Of a DNA stretch of 64,000 bases, positions 26,735 to 35,497 are shown piece after piece. Within the stretch, counting starts at the first letter, position 1. Each line of letters begins with the position of its first letter. The position numbers and the translations under genes were made by a program. Source of the stretch: Xylanibacter caecicola. GTDB lineage: Bacteria; Bacteroidota; Bacteroidia; Bacteroidales; Bacteroidaceae. Below the pieces are notes generated by a model that searched no databases, was not told the DNA's origin, and worked only from the letters and a program-made list of their open reading frames with translations. The DNA lies in the NCBI RefSeq assembly GCF_013166515.1, contig NZ_JABKKJ010000001.1:341398-405397 (forward strand). Direction: 5' to 3'.

Positions 26735-27393
26735 TATGTCAGTCTTATATTTCCGTTTGCGTCCAGGCGCATGGTGCCTGATGATGTGGTGCGTATGCGC
26801 GGCGGCACCACGGCTATGGTCAGCTGCTTGTAAACAGTCGATTTATAGACCGAGGCAGCGTTCACCACGGTGGTGCCTGCTGCTGTCGGCGTGATGATGC
26901 CGTCGGGAGTTATCATTAAGGCGCGGTTGTCTGCGATGAAAAGCACGCCGCCCTCACCATAGCCAGGCACGGCACGCGCTTTAATTTGCGGGTGCACACC
27001 CTCGGCCAGCGTTACCTCCGTCGGGCAGTAGTCTATTACCACCTGTTTGGGGGCGGGCTTGGTGCTTGCCTCTGCTTGCAGGGTGGCCGTCAGTTCTTCC
27101 ACCAGCAGACGGGTAGCTTCAGCACGCTGGGCTGCCACTGTTGCAGCTGTGGCCGCTTCGTCAGCACCTGCCAGACGTTTGTCGATGTCCTGCGTAATTT
27201 CGGGCACGTTGGTGTTGAGAAAGAGCTGCAAAGCCGTGCGAATGTCGCCGCAGGTGTCTATTAGGTCGGCAAAGAGCGCGCCCACCATGTGGGGCGTTAC
27301 GGCCTTGTTTGCCACTGCGTCGCGGATAGCTGCCGCCCGTTCCTGGAGCGTCAGCCTGTCAAAGTCTTTGAGCGTGATGTTTGTAATTTCCAT
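26734..27393 (-). CDS. Tail fibre-associated protein, short paralogue
   Basis: A 219-aa protein. N-terminal helices (ITLKDFDRLTLQERAAAIRD) lead into a short alanine-rich coil (DEAATAATVAAQRAEATRLL). A C-terminal module of about 75 residues ends TMRLDANGNIRLT, shared with the 517-aa fibre next to it. It may be a second fibre, or a connector that assembles with the long fibre through the shared tip. Start and stop both abut their neighbours (one-base overlaps). Confidence 0.65.
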   Translation of the reverse strand: MEITNITLKDFDRLTLQERAAAIRDAVANKAVTPHMVGALFADLIDTCGDIRTALQLFLNTNVPEITQDIDKRLAGADEAATAATVAAQRAEATRLLVEELTATLQAEASTKPAPKQVVIDYCPTEVTLAEGVHPQIKARAVPGYGEGGVLFIADNRALMITPDGIITPTAAGTTVVNAASVYKSTVYKQLTIAVVPPRIRTTSSGTMRLDANGNIRLT

Positions 27394-27914
27394 TATGCGA
27401 AACTGTCGTTAAATTCATTACTAAATATGCTTGTTACAGCCTGGCCGCTCTTGTTCGGTGGCGGCTCATTGCTTGCGGCGGCTTTCTTGGCCTCGTTCAG
27501 TACGTCGTTTAATACGTTCTCCTCGGGTTCTGCCGCCACTCCCATGGCTTTAGGCTGCTGTGTCGTTACGCCGCTGTCGTACATGGTGCCTATGGTCGTA
27601 ATGATGCCAGGGCGCACAAGCGGCGGCGGTGGTAAGATGTTCGGCGCGTGGATAGAGCGCACACGCAGCAGCAGTGCCCGCTCGTCTGTGCTCGGTATCT
27701 CGGTAGCAGGACAGATGCCACGCGCCGCCACCAGCTCCGCCGTGCGGCTGTCCACGATGTCGCCCAGGTCATACTCAAGCTCCTGGCCGTCCGTCAGGCG
27801 GTCGGTAATGCTCAACCCGTTGCGCTCTGACAGGGCGAACACGCCCTCGGCACTGCCCAGCACCTGGATGGCCACGTCAAAAAGGCTCTGCCTGTCTTTT
27901 ACCGTTACTTTCAT
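27393..27914 (-). CDS. LysM-like baseplate/tail protein
   Basis: The 173-aa protein begins with a LysM-like segment (VKDRQSLFDVAIQVLGSAEGVFALSERN read in part; the DGQELEYDLGD ending resembles a LysM tail). A proline-rich linker (NILPPPPLVRPG) and a polar C-terminus follow. It sits between the gp25-like wedge gene and the fibres. LysM domains occur on tail hub proteins of contractile phages; the function here is inferred. Confidence 0.6.
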   Translation of the reverse strand: MKVTVKDRQSLFDVAIQVLGSAEGVFALSERNGLSITDRLTDGQELEYDLGDIVDSRTAELVAARGICPATEIPSTDERALLLRVRSIHAPNILPPPPLVRPGIITTIGTMYDSGVTTQQPKAMGVAAEPEENVLNDVLNEAKKAAASNEPPPNKSGQAVTSIFSNEFNDSFA

Positions 27915-28196
27915 TTACTCTATTGTTAAGGTTCCGTCCTCGTTCAGTCTGACCGTTTCGGCGGCCACCTTACAGGCTCGGAGCATTTTTTTTGTTTCCT
28001 GCGGCCAGAACGGGTCGACACAGCCGCCCAACTGCTGGCGCACCTCGGCACCCAGCAGCGGAAATTCTTTGAACTCGCCGCGCATGGCCAGCAGCACGCT
28101 TTCACAGACCTGCGCCTCGCAGCCTGTAATTTCGGCCTGTTTGCCCCTGCCGATAAGCAGGTCGCCCGTGTTGGTGTCTGTTATTAGTCCGTTCAT
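27915..28196 (-). CDS. Baseplate wedge protein, gpW/gp25-like (Mu gp46-like)
   Basis: The 93-aa protein matches the size of gp25/gpW family wedge proteins and begins MNGLITDTNTGDLLIGRGKQ. ESVLLAMRGEFKEFPLLG follows, echoing the LL.T..GER...P..G motif of gp25. It is one base from the LysM-like gene and 4 bp from the spike gene. It corresponds to Mu gp46 in order. Confidence 0.75.
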   Translation of the reverse strand: MNGLITDTNTGDLLIGRGKQAEITGCEAQVCESVLLAMRGEFKEFPLLGAEVRQQLGGCVDPFWPQETKKMLRACKVAAETVRLNEDGTLTIE

Positions 28197-28200
28197 TGCC

Positions 28201-28809
28201 TTAATGCTTTACTTTGTCGTCCTCATAGTCGCTGCGCTGGGATAAGGCCAGCTGCTGACCCGCCCACGATGATACGGCACCCTTGAGGGCTGCGCCACCG
28301 TCCTGCGGTGCTGGCACCCATGAGGAAAAGACCGTTTTAAGGTTGTTAATGTCCTTTTCTATTGTGTTCAGGTGGCTGGTCAGGTCGGCCACGTTGATAA
28401 GGCCGCCCAGCTTGCCGCCGTTGAAAGCTGCCGAGCTGTCGTCGATGTCCAGCGTTATGCTGTCTTTCACGTTCAGGCTGATGCCGCCCTCTGTTATGGT
28501 CAGCTTTGTGCCGTCGTTGATGTTCACCTCGATGCTTTCCACGTCCTCGGTCAGCACCACCACGCCAGCGGAATAGCCCGACAGCATGGCCACAGCCACA
28601 TAGCTGCCGACGCGGGGGAAAAGCACCACGCCCAGCTTCGCCGCCTGGTTGGCTTGCAGGTTCACGCCCAGCACAGGCGCGTCCTCGTTGATAGGCTCCA
28701 CGTCCACCGTGCGGGCTTCCGTGTCCACAGCGGACACAGTGCCCACCATGATGCTGGCACTTTCTCCCTCGGTGGCAAGCTGCCGTATTATGTGTTTTAG
28801 TCCGCTCAT
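28201..28809 (-). CDS. Baseplate spike protein (gpV / Mu gp45-like)
   Basis: A 202-aa protein with an OB-fold N-terminus (VGTVSAVDTEARTVDVEPI, then VVLFPRVGSYVAVAML). A beta-helix-like middle of alternating short strands (VNINDGTKLTITEGGISLNV) follows, a pattern typical of contractile-tail spikes. The C-terminal 40 residues are polar. It should form the central puncturing tip. The start overlaps the hub gene by one base. Confidence 0.72.
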   Translation of the reverse strand: MSGLKHIIRQLATEGESASIMVGTVSAVDTEARTVDVEPINEDAPVLGVNLQANQAAKLGVVLFPRVGSYVAVAMLSGYSAGVVVLTEDVESIEVNINDGTKLTITEGGISLNVKDSITLDIDDSSAAFNGGKLGGLINVADLTSHLNTIEKDINNLKTVFSSWVPAPQDGGAALKGAVSSWAGQQLALSQRSDYEDDKVKH

Positions 28810-29762
28810 TATTTCGCTACTCTTAGGCCGAGCGTTATTTCCTGACGATAGCCGCCCGTGCCGTACTTTATTACGTTTTTCTTTACTTGATATACGCCCA
28901 TTTTGTTGCCGTCTATCTTTATGCCGATAGCGTCCAGCTTATCGACCAGACGGTAGCCGAATGTGGTAAAGCTGCCTGTAAGGCCGTCCACCTTTAGGCG
29001 TTTTATTTCCTGCTCTGCCCATGCCTTTAGCTCGCTTTCCGTCTTGTTGTACGTATGGATCGTCCGCTTCTCGCCGTCCTTGTCGCCCACCTCCACTTTT
29101 ATTTTTTTGTTGTCGGGCATGATGCTGACGGCTTTAATGCACAGGCGTATGTTTGCAGCCAGCTGCTGCTCGAGGCTGCTGTCGCTTATGATGTTCACCC
29201 CCGTGGCAAACACCTGGCTGGGCTGTGTGTCGCGCTCGAAAAGCACCCCGCAGTAAAGTACGGGCGTGCCGTCCTCATAGCGGTAAAAGCTGCGGATGCC
29301 ACTGTCTTGGAGCCTGCCCAACAGGGCGGCCACCGTGTCGTCCGTAACGCGGAACTGCCCCAGGTTCTGCTCACCGAACACCTTAACATTTTCGAGCCCC
29401 TGGTCTTTCAGCAGCGTTCCCAGGTTCACGTTTTTATATGCCTTTTTGGTGCAGGCCATTTGTTTGAGCTTAAACATTTCGTCCTCGCAGGTCAGCACTA
29501 TGGGCGTTTTAATGCCCACGCTGCGCACATACCCAGCAAAGGCCAGCTCCATGTCCTCGCCGTAGCCCGTCCACACCTTGATGCTGTCGCCGCGCTTCAC
29601 AGGGATTTGCGCCTCACCGTCCCACTTTATGCGTTTCGGTAAGGTTACTTTGCACTCGTCCGTGAGCTTCTCGGTGTCCCTGGTGATTTCCACCGAAGAC
29701 ACGAAAGGCACCTGCCACGACTTGTCGCCCTGTATCTCTATTTTTGCGCTTAATACGTACAT
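28809..29762 (-). CDS. Baseplate hub protein, late control gene D family (Mu gp44-like)
   Basis: The 317-aa protein begins with a beta domain (SSVEITRDTEKLTDECKVTL), has the KRGDSIKVWTGYG and FAGYVRSVG motifs seen in gpD/gp27 hubs, and ends RQEITLGLRVAK. It would form the trimeric hub that links tube and spike, consistent with the spike gene directly downstream. Confidence 0.72.
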   Translation of the reverse strand: MYVLSAKIEIQGDKSWQVPFVSSVEITRDTEKLTDECKVTLPKRIKWDGEAQIPVKRGDSIKVWTGYGEDMELAFAGYVRSVGIKTPIVLTCEDEMFKLKQMACTKKAYKNVNLGTLLKDQGLENVKVFGEQNLGQFRVTDDTVAALLGRLQDSGIRSFYRYEDGTPVLYCGVLFERDTQPSQVFATGVNIISDSSLEQQLAANIRLCIKAVSIMPDNKKIKVEVGDKDGEKRTIHTYNKTESELKAWAEQEIKRLKVDGLTGSFTTFGYRLVDKLDAIGIKIDGNKMGVYQVKKNVIKYGTGGYRQEITLGLRVAK

Positions 29763-29783
29763 TTAACAGGCATTTAATAGGTG

Positions 29784-30395
29784 TTAATACTCGGTGCTGT
29801 AAACATTATATTCCGTATCTGACAGAGCCGACAGCGTAATGGGCTGGTAGTTGCTTTCCGTGGCCTGCGCCACTGCAAAGTCGGTTATTACCAGCCTGTC
29901 TATGTCGAAAATCTCCAGAAAGGCAGAATTTACCAGGATGGGCTCGTTCAGGTCAAAGAACGCCCGCAGCTCCTTGATGCCCTCGGTGGGGTACTCGTCC
30001 ACAAATACGCCGTCCTTTACGGCCTGCACGCCCACGGCAATTTTAACGGTGTAGTCGTCTGCGTTCACATACTCTTTTACCGTGCCGTCCATGCCCACCA
30101 GCTGGGTGGTTACTATGTTCTTTTTTCGGCTTACTGACACGACCGCGTCGTTCATCTCCAGCTGTTCGCCGTTCTCCTTGCGGAAATAGAGCGTACAGAG
30201 CGCGTAACGGTCAGCCCAGAAAGACGGGTCGGTCATGGGTGCCGCTATCTCCTTGGCCTGCATGGTCGCGCCGTTGTTGTCCCAATTTGGTGGGGCGGCG
30301 GTACGGGCAGGCTTAAAGCGGTACAGCGCGCCCTTGAGCTGATGCGCTGCGCCTATGGCTGCGACGCTTACAAAGTTGAAATTAAGCGGTAACAT
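29784..30395 (-). CDS. Tail/baseplate protein between tape measure and hub
   Basis: A 203-aa, mostly beta-rich protein (NDAVVSVSRKKNIVTTQLVG, then GTVKEYVNADDYTVKIAVGV). It resembles the DUF6046 family found at this place in Bacteroidota contractile phages, and its position equals the Mu DNA circulation/gp43 slot. It is one base from the tape measure gene. A structural role is likely; the precise function is unknown. Confidence 0.6.
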   Translation of the reverse strand: MLPLNFNFVSVAAIGAAHQLKGALYRFKPARTAAPPNWDNNGATMQAKEIAAPMTDPSFWADRYALCTLYFRKENGEQLEMNDAVVSVSRKKNIVTTQLVGMDGTVKEYVNADDYTVKIAVGVQAVKDGVFVDEYPTEGIKELRAFFDLNEPILVNSAFLEIFDIDRLVITDFAVAQATESNYQPITLSALSDTEYNVYSTEY

Positions 30396-30396
30396 A

Positions 30397-32562
30397 TTAT
30401 GCTAATTGCGTGTCGTTAAGCGCGGAAAGCAAAACCTCGGTTACAGTCTCTTTAACCCTTTCCGCGCTTTCGGTTAAAGTGGCCGTGTGCACCTCGAACT
30501 TATCCACCAGCCGCTCGATATTCACAGTTATGTTTCTTATCTTGTCGGCACCTGTGCTGCCCGCGCTCTTGGTGCTGGTCTTGCCGCCCGTTACGTCGGT
30601 GGCTCCAGCTGTCGGGCTTTGTATGGTCGGCACCTGCGGCGTTTCTGGGATGCCTGGTATGGCCGCCTGTGTCGGCTTCTGCTCCTTTTTCTTTTTGACC
30701 TCCTGCTCCTTTGCGCTGGCGGCCATTTCCTCGTCGTAGGCCGTCTTAAAGGCGGAGCCTATCTGCTTGCCGTAGTCCGAAAAGCCCGCCTTTAACTTGT
30801 TCAGGGCTGCACTGATGCCCGCCCCGTCCAGATGAAAGCACGCTTTCAGCAGGTCGCCTATGGCTCCAAACACCTGTTTGGCCAGCTCTGCGATGCCTGT
30901 AAACATGGCCTTAAATGATGCCCACGTTCCCTTCAGGACAGCGCGGAACTTGGCCGACGTGTTCCAGAAGTACACACCCACAGCCACCAGCGCGGCTATG
31001 GCCGCAGCTATCCAGCCGATGATGGGTATGTTCATAATGGCCACGCTTACGGCACGGCAGGCAGTAACTGCCGCCATTTTGAACGCGCCGAAAGCCGTAG
31101 AGGCTATGCCCGCAAAAGTGGTCGATGCGGTGCCCGTCGTAACCAATGACAGCAGGAACGCGCCCAGGGCTTTAAGCCCCTCAAAGATGCCCACCGTGGC
31201 AAAGCGCAGCACTGCCAGCGTGGCGCGGGTGATGTTTATCATAAACCCGTTGCTGACAAACTGACCCGTCACAAGCTCCCTGTTCATTAAGGCAGCCTGT
31301 ATGCGGGCGGCGTACATGTAGCCGCGAATGTTGCCCCACATGTTCGCCCACTGTATGCCCTTTATCCAGGTCATAAGACTGCCCAGACCTGAAAACAGGG
31401 GCATGAGCTGCGCCACAGGCACCAGAACGGAAGACAGGGCACCCGCCCACATGGTCGCGCCGCCCGTAGCCTGGAAAAGGCTAATTTTCACGTCCTCGAT
31501 TTGCTGGTTTATGCGCGCCTGCTTTTCGGCGTAGCTGTCCATGATAATGGCCGCCTGTTCCTCCGCGCTGCTGGTGCCCGTTACCTGCTCGGTAAAGGCT
31601 GCCAGCTGGTCGGTGCCCTGCACCAGGGCGCGGGCGGCGTTGGCGTTCTCCATGCCGAACAGCTTGCTAAATAGCGCGCTGTCATTAAGCACGGGCTTGA
31701 GCATTTCCAGGCGTTCCTTCAGGGTCTTGTTCTTGTCGCCTAAAGCCAGCACGTCGATGCCCGCAGCCTCCAGCTCCTCGCGGGTGTCTTTCGGCAAAAA
31801 TCTGCCTTGCGACAGTATAGCCATGGTGTTGCGCAGAGCCACACCGCCCTCACTGCCTTTTTTGCCCGCTTTGTCCAGCACCTGGATGGCCGCGTTCGTT
31901 TCTTCAAAGCTGACGTTGGCAGCCTTGGCGGCCATACCGCACTGCTCCAGGGCGGCCTTGATTGCGGGCAGCTCAGCACTACCAGCCTGACCAGCGGCGG
32001 CCATGGTGTTCATCATGTCGGCCATGGTCTTGCTGGCTGCTATGGGGTCGTCCAGGCTTACGCCGTATTGGTTCATGGCGGTGGTCAGCACCTGCGCGGC
32101 GGCCACGCCGTCGCCGCCCATAAGTTTGCTTGTTATCTGTATGCTGTTGCCCATGGCTTGCAGAGCTTCGGGGCATTTGCCCAGCTCTGGGGTCAGCTGC
32201 GACAGCAGCAGTTTGTAGCCCTCCACGGCCACGGACGCGTCCGTGCCAAAGGCTTTTGCACTCTGGCGGGCGTAGCCCTCTATTTCTTTGAGCGAGTCGC
32301 CTGTAACACCTGCCACAGCTGAAAGGTCGTGCATTTGGCTGTCCAGCTTTACGCCGCTGCTTGCCAGCCCCTCAAAGGTGCTCGCCAGGCGTTCCACGTA
32401 GCCGCTGGCCAGCTCAAAGGCCGCCATTTTCTGCGCCATGCTCACGACCCAGCCCTGCGCGTTCTCCACCTTTGCGGAAAACTCGCCGACCGCCTCGTTC
32501 ATTTGCGACATTTTGGAAGTAAAGTCGCCGTTTACGTTAAACTGATAATTAAACGCCTGCAT
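30397..32562 (-). CDS. Tail tape measure protein
   Basis: At 721 aa it is the longest tail gene. The N-terminal half is helical and has the TMP core (TLSAVAGVTGDSLKEIEGYAR-like: LSAVAGVTGDSLKEIEGYA, DASVAVEGYKLLLSQLT, NTMAILSQGRFLPKDTREEL). The middle holds several hydrophobic segments (IPIIGWIAAAIAALVAVGVY is one) that could enter the membrane during DNA ejection. The C-terminus is polar with a coiled coil. It follows the frameshifted chaperone genes, as in all long-tailed phages. Confidence 0.88.
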   Translation of the reverse strand: MQAFNYQFNVNGDFTSKMSQMNEAVGEFSAKVENAQGWVVSMAQKMAAFELASGYVERLASTFEGLASSGVKLDSQMHDLSAVAGVTGDSLKEIEGYARQSAKAFGTDASVAVEGYKLLLSQLTPELGKCPEALQAMGNSIQITSKLMGGDGVAAAQVLTTAMNQYGVSLDDPIAASKTMADMMNTMAAAGQAGSAELPAIKAALEQCGMAAKAANVSFEETNAAIQVLDKAGKKGSEGGVALRNTMAILSQGRFLPKDTREELEAAGIDVLALGDKNKTLKERLEMLKPVLNDSALFSKLFGMENANAARALVQGTDQLAAFTEQVTGTSSAEEQAAIIMDSYAEKQARINQQIEDVKISLFQATGGATMWAGALSSVLVPVAQLMPLFSGLGSLMTWIKGIQWANMWGNIRGYMYAARIQAALMNRELVTGQFVSNGFMINITRATLAVLRFATVGIFEGLKALGAFLLSLVTTGTASTTFAGIASTAFGAFKMAAVTACRAVSVAIMNIPIIGWIAAAIAALVAVGVYFWNTSAKFRAVLKGTWASFKAMFTGIAELAKQVFGAIGDLLKACFHLDGAGISAALNKLKAGFSDYGKQIGSAFKTAYDEEMAASAKEQEVKKKKEQKPTQAAIPGIPETPQVPTIQSPTAGATDVTGGKTSTKSAGSTGADKIRNITVNIERLVDKFEVHTATLTESAERVKETVTEVLLSALNDTQLA

Positions 32563-32580
32563 GGTTGCTGTGTTACTTGT

Positions 32581-33152
32581 TTATTTGTCTTTTGGTGTAA
32601 AAAGTGCGGCTATCATTTCGGCCTGCCGTTTCAGCCTCCAATTTTCCAGCCATACGGCCTGCGCATAATATGCTGCGAAGTCCTCGGCACTCCCAGCGGT
32701 CGGGTCGATGTGCAGGTTTGACCTGATGAGGGCGCAGGCTTTCAGAAAGCCGTCCTCGGGTTTGTCCTCCACGTCGTCCTGTGCGTTGAGCTGGTGCGCC
32801 TCTACAAGTTTTTTAGGCTTGCAGATACAGAGGCAAACGCCACATTGAGCTGCCCCATACATGCAGTAAAGAGCACAGCGTCATGGCGCAGGTCTTCACT
32901 GCCGCCCAACCAGCAACCGTCGAAGAGCGTCTGCGCGCTTCGCATTTCGTCTGATTTTGCCAGCTTATTGACCGCCGCCATGGTCTCCATGCTCGGACGT
33001 TTGAAATAGCCCACATGCAGGTCGCCGTCGTCCTCTACGTCGATGCGCGTAACCTTTCTGTGCTGGGCTTTCCACTTGTTAATGGTTTCCTGTGTTACAC
33101 CTCCGTCGTAGGTGTGCTTTTCTGCCTGTGCAGCCTTGGTGTCTGTATTCAT
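32581..33152 (-). CDS. Frameshift product: tail assembly chaperone (G-GT type)
   Basis: Joining the 116-aa frame (33152-32802) to the -1 frame (down to 32581) at the AAAAAAC slippery heptamer (minus strand; plus 32808-32814) gives a fusion of about 190 aa. This is the lambda gpG-GT or Mu gp41/42 arrangement. The heptamer lies four bases before the zero-frame stop, an ideal position. A downstream stem was not resolved by eye. The product would chaperone the tape measure protein encoded next. Confidence 0.7.
32802..33152 (-). CDS. Tail assembly chaperone, zero-frame product
   Basis: The 116-aa protein lies between tail tube and tape measure. The body is helical (RPSMETMAAVNKLAKSDEMR, then DAVLFTACMGQLNVAFASV) with an acidic N-terminal part, like other tail chaperones that bind the tape measure. 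It ends SASLKNL at a stop just after a slippery AAAAAAC, allowing a -1 extension. Confidence 0.72.
   Translation of the reverse strand: MNTDTKAAQAEKHTYDGGVTQETINKWKAQHRKVTRIDVEDDGDLHVGYFKRPSMETMAAVNKLAKSDEMRSAQTLFDGCWLGGSEDLRHDAVLFTACMGQLNVAFASVSASLKNL
32808..32814 (-). promoter_or_regulatory. Programmed -1 frameshift slippery site
   Basis: Minus-strand A AAA AAC in frame with the chaperone codons CTA AAA AAC. After slipping back one base the ribosome continues KKLVEAHQLNAQDDVEDK in the downstream frame. The overlapping ORF has no good independent start. Confidence 0.65.
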
Positions 33153-33241
33153 TTTAATGGGTCTTTAATGGGTTTTTAATGTGTCTTAAAACTGCTTTAC
33201 GTTGGCGGTGGGTCGGCACTATGGCCGCCCACCACCCGCGC

Positions 33242-33676
33242 TTATTTGTTCCACTCGATATGCGACATTACGAGGTCGATTTCCACCTCCTGGCCTGTGT
33301 CGCCCTCTTTCCAGCCGCGCCCGTTGTTCTTGAAAATGACATTGCGCAGCTTGTCGGTTGATACGATGCCCGTGTCGGGCAGATAGTTGACGATGATGTC
33401 AAAAGGCGCGATGTCTTGAAGCCTGCCCGTAAGGCTCTGCCGCTGGATTGCCTCGACCTCTTCCTGGTACAGTGTAATTTTGCCCGTCGCAGTAATGCGC
33501 CCCTTCGCGTAGCCGACAGGGTAGCGGCCTGCGCCGTACTTTGTTACGATGTCCTGATCGTCCTTGTATTCGATGCCCGTAATGCCTGTAACGGGCACAC
33601 CTGCTATGACGAGCACGATGTCTGCCCAATCATATAATTTGCCATTGATGAATGGCACGCCGTTGTTTCCTACCAT
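33242..33676 (-). CDS. Tail tube protein
   Basis: A 144-aa protein directly downstream of the sheath gene (one base apart), as in contractile-tailed phages. It is beta-rich with VTGITGIEYKDDQDIVTKYG and ATGKITLYQEEVEAIQRQSL, a pattern shared with Bacteroidota tube proteins. It should form the inner tube of the tail. Confidence 0.78.
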   Translation of the reverse strand: MVGNNGVPFINGKLYDWADIVLVIAGVPVTGITGIEYKDDQDIVTKYGAGRYPVGYAKGRITATGKITLYQEEVEAIQRQSLTGRLQDIAPFDIIVNYLPDTGIVSTDKLRNVIFKNNGRGWKEGDTGQEVEIDLVMSHIEWNK

Positions 33677-33677
33677 A

Positions 33678-34856
33678 TTACAGTGATTTTACGTAACCGA
33701 TTTTTACTTTCATTTTGCGGATAACACCCACGGGCACGTTCTTGATTACCACCTCTACGGTGCTGGTGCTCAAAACGTCCTGCTCAGGGTCGATTTTAGC
33801 CTCATAGCCTGAAAGCTCGCCTGCTTTCTCCATGTCCTCGAGGGCTTTGTTGGCCACGGTCTCCAGATAAGCCACGGTGTAGCTCTGGAGCTTGCCCGTG
33901 TTTGCGTCTATATACACGTTACCGCCCAGCTCTGGGGTCAAGTAAGTGCGTATGCCACGGCACGCCTTGTCCATGGTGCGCACCAGCTCTATGGCGTTGT
34001 AGTCGCTAATGGCCGCGTCCATGTTATGGCTGTCGTTCCAATAGCTGCCCGACACGCCCACAATGGGGGTCAGGAACAAATAGCGCGCTGTGTCCAATTT
34101 CTCCAGCCATGCCTTGTCCACTGAACGCACCAGGGTGCCGTCACTAAAGGCGGGCAGGGAAATGCCAGACGGGAATTTCTTAACCCATGAAATGCTTTCG
34201 TGAACTGCCGCCGCAGACACATGCCCCAGCCACACGCCTATGCAGCTGACGGCGTTCTTGGTCGTCTTGTTGGTAGCCTCCGCGAAAAGCAGCGCGCCCG
34301 TGTCGTTGGTACCGCCTGGCTGGGCGATGATAACGGACACACGCGGGGCGGCTCCTGCTATGTCGGTAGGGAGTGCCTGGTAGCCCCCTTTGAGGCTCGG
34401 TGCGTAGCCCACCGATACAGGGGCGTTATTGAGGTCTAAAGCGTCGGCCTGCGATTGCAGCAGGGTGACGTTCTCCTTTGTCAGCTCTGTAAGGCCGTCC
34501 CAAATGCCGAACTGACGGATTGCGCCGTCGGCGTAGTTCTGCACGGTGGCCAGCTCTGCAAAGGTGTGCGCGGCGGGCTTCGTGAAAATACCCACATACA
34601 GCGTTATGCCGTTGTTAATGCGGAACACCTCGGACAGCTGGTAGTGCATGACACGGGCAGCCCAGGACGTTGCGTCTGACGTGATACCCAACGCTTCGGC
34701 TGCGTCTATGGTGCTGACGGCCTGCACGGCTTCGGCTTTGAAGTCTTCGGGGATGTCGGCTTCGTTTACGTAGAAAATCATGCCTGACACATGGTCTTGG
34801 CCTGGCAGACTTTTGGGGACGTTGCCGTTCTGTCTTTTGATTTCTAAAGAGTTCAT
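33678..34856 (-). CDS. Contractile tail sheath protein (DUF2586-like, Mu gpL position)
   Basis: A 392-aa sheath. GLTELTKENVTLLQ, SYWNDSHNMDAAISDYNAIE and CRGIRTYLTPELGGNVYID resemble DUF2586-type sheaths, and AKIDPEQDVLSTSTVEVVIK occurs near the C-terminus, where sheath domains fold back. Its presence shows a myovirus-type contractile tail. Immediately downstream is the tube gene. Confidence 0.85.
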   Translation of the reverse strand: MNSLEIKRQNGNVPKSLPGQDHVSGMIFYVNEADIPEDFKAEAVQAVSTIDAAEALGITSDATSWAARVMHYQLSEVFRINNGITLYVGIFTKPAAHTFAELATVQNYADGAIRQFGIWDGLTELTKENVTLLQSQADALDLNNAPVSVGYAPSLKGGYQALPTDIAGAAPRVSVIIAQPGGTNDTGALLFAEATNKTTKNAVSCIGVWLGHVSAAAVHESISWVKKFPSGISLPAFSDGTLVRSVDKAWLEKLDTARYLFLTPIVGVSGSYWNDSHNMDAAISDYNAIELVRTMDKACRGIRTYLTPELGGNVYIDANTGKLQSYTVAYLETVANKALEDMEKAGELSGYEAKIDPEQDVLSTSTVEVVIKNVPVGVIRKMKVKIGYVKSL

Positions 34857-34867
34857 TTTCTTTGTTT

Positions 34868-35497
34868 TTAATGTTTGTAATATCTACGCAGACAAAAGAC
34901 GCAGCCCGCTGCTGCAAGCAGTAGTGCCAGGATAATGACCGCCCAGGCTTTCCAGCTGCTGCGCTGGGTCTTTACGTTGTCCGTGGTGTCGGTCCTGGCG
35001 GCCTCGGTCGTCTGCTGTTCCGTCTGCACGTGTGCCGTGCGGTCGGTAACAGTCTGCGTGCTGTCGGTCTGTTCCTTGGTCAGCTCCGCTTTAATGTCGG
35101 CCTGCGCCGTGCTTCTGGTCGTGTCCTTTCGCTTGGTCGCTGTGGTCTGCGTTAAAGCTGCTTTGACAGGCGGCAGCCCTGTGGCCGTGTCGGCTGGCTG
35201 TGTCGTATCGAATAGTAAAAGGTGCAGGGTCTGTTCAACGCTGGCCTCACTCTCTTGGTCAAATGTCTGCTGTAAGGCAGCCTGCAACAGACTATCGACC
35301 TGCGCCTTTATTCGTGTCTGCGTCGCGGTTGTTTCAGCTCCGATGCTGTCGGCGACGCTTTCAGCGGCGCGGTCATACTGCGCCCTGGCGGTTGTCGTCG
35401 TTACCTTCGTCGTCCCACAGCTGACGAGATACAGGGCACTCGTTAGCATGAGGACAGCCAGGGATTTTTTCAATAGCTTTGCGGAATTTATCAACAT
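34868..35497 (-). CDS. Lipoprotein spanin-like protein (o-spanin candidate)
   Basis: The 209-aa product has a leader ending in a lipobox (LYLVSCGTT, Cys about residue 27), a long Thr/Gln/Ala-rich stretch and, unusually, a C-terminal TM helix (WAVIILALLLAAAGCVFCL). Its start lies 125 bp inside the upstream TM/coiled-coil gene in another frame, like Rz/Rz1 pairs. With both a lipid anchor and an inner-membrane anchor it could alternatively be a unimolecular spanin. Outer-membrane disruption at lysis is inferred. Confidence 0.6.
   Translation of the reverse strand: MLINSAKLLKKSLAVLMLTSALYLVSCGTTKVTTTTARAQYDRAAESVADSIGAETTATQTRIKAQVDSLLQAALQQTFDQESEASVEQTLHLLLFDTTQPADTATGLPPVKAALTQTTATKRKDTTRSTAQADIKAELTKEQTDSTQTVTDRTAHVQTEQQTTEAARTDTTDNVKTQRSSWKAWAVIILALLLAAAGCVFCLRRYYKH

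Noticed and set aside
32581..32862. 93-aa frame before the tape measure gene as an independent gene
   Set aside because: It starts inside the chaperone gene and begins with residues read out of frame; the slippery heptamer explains it better as a -1 extension.
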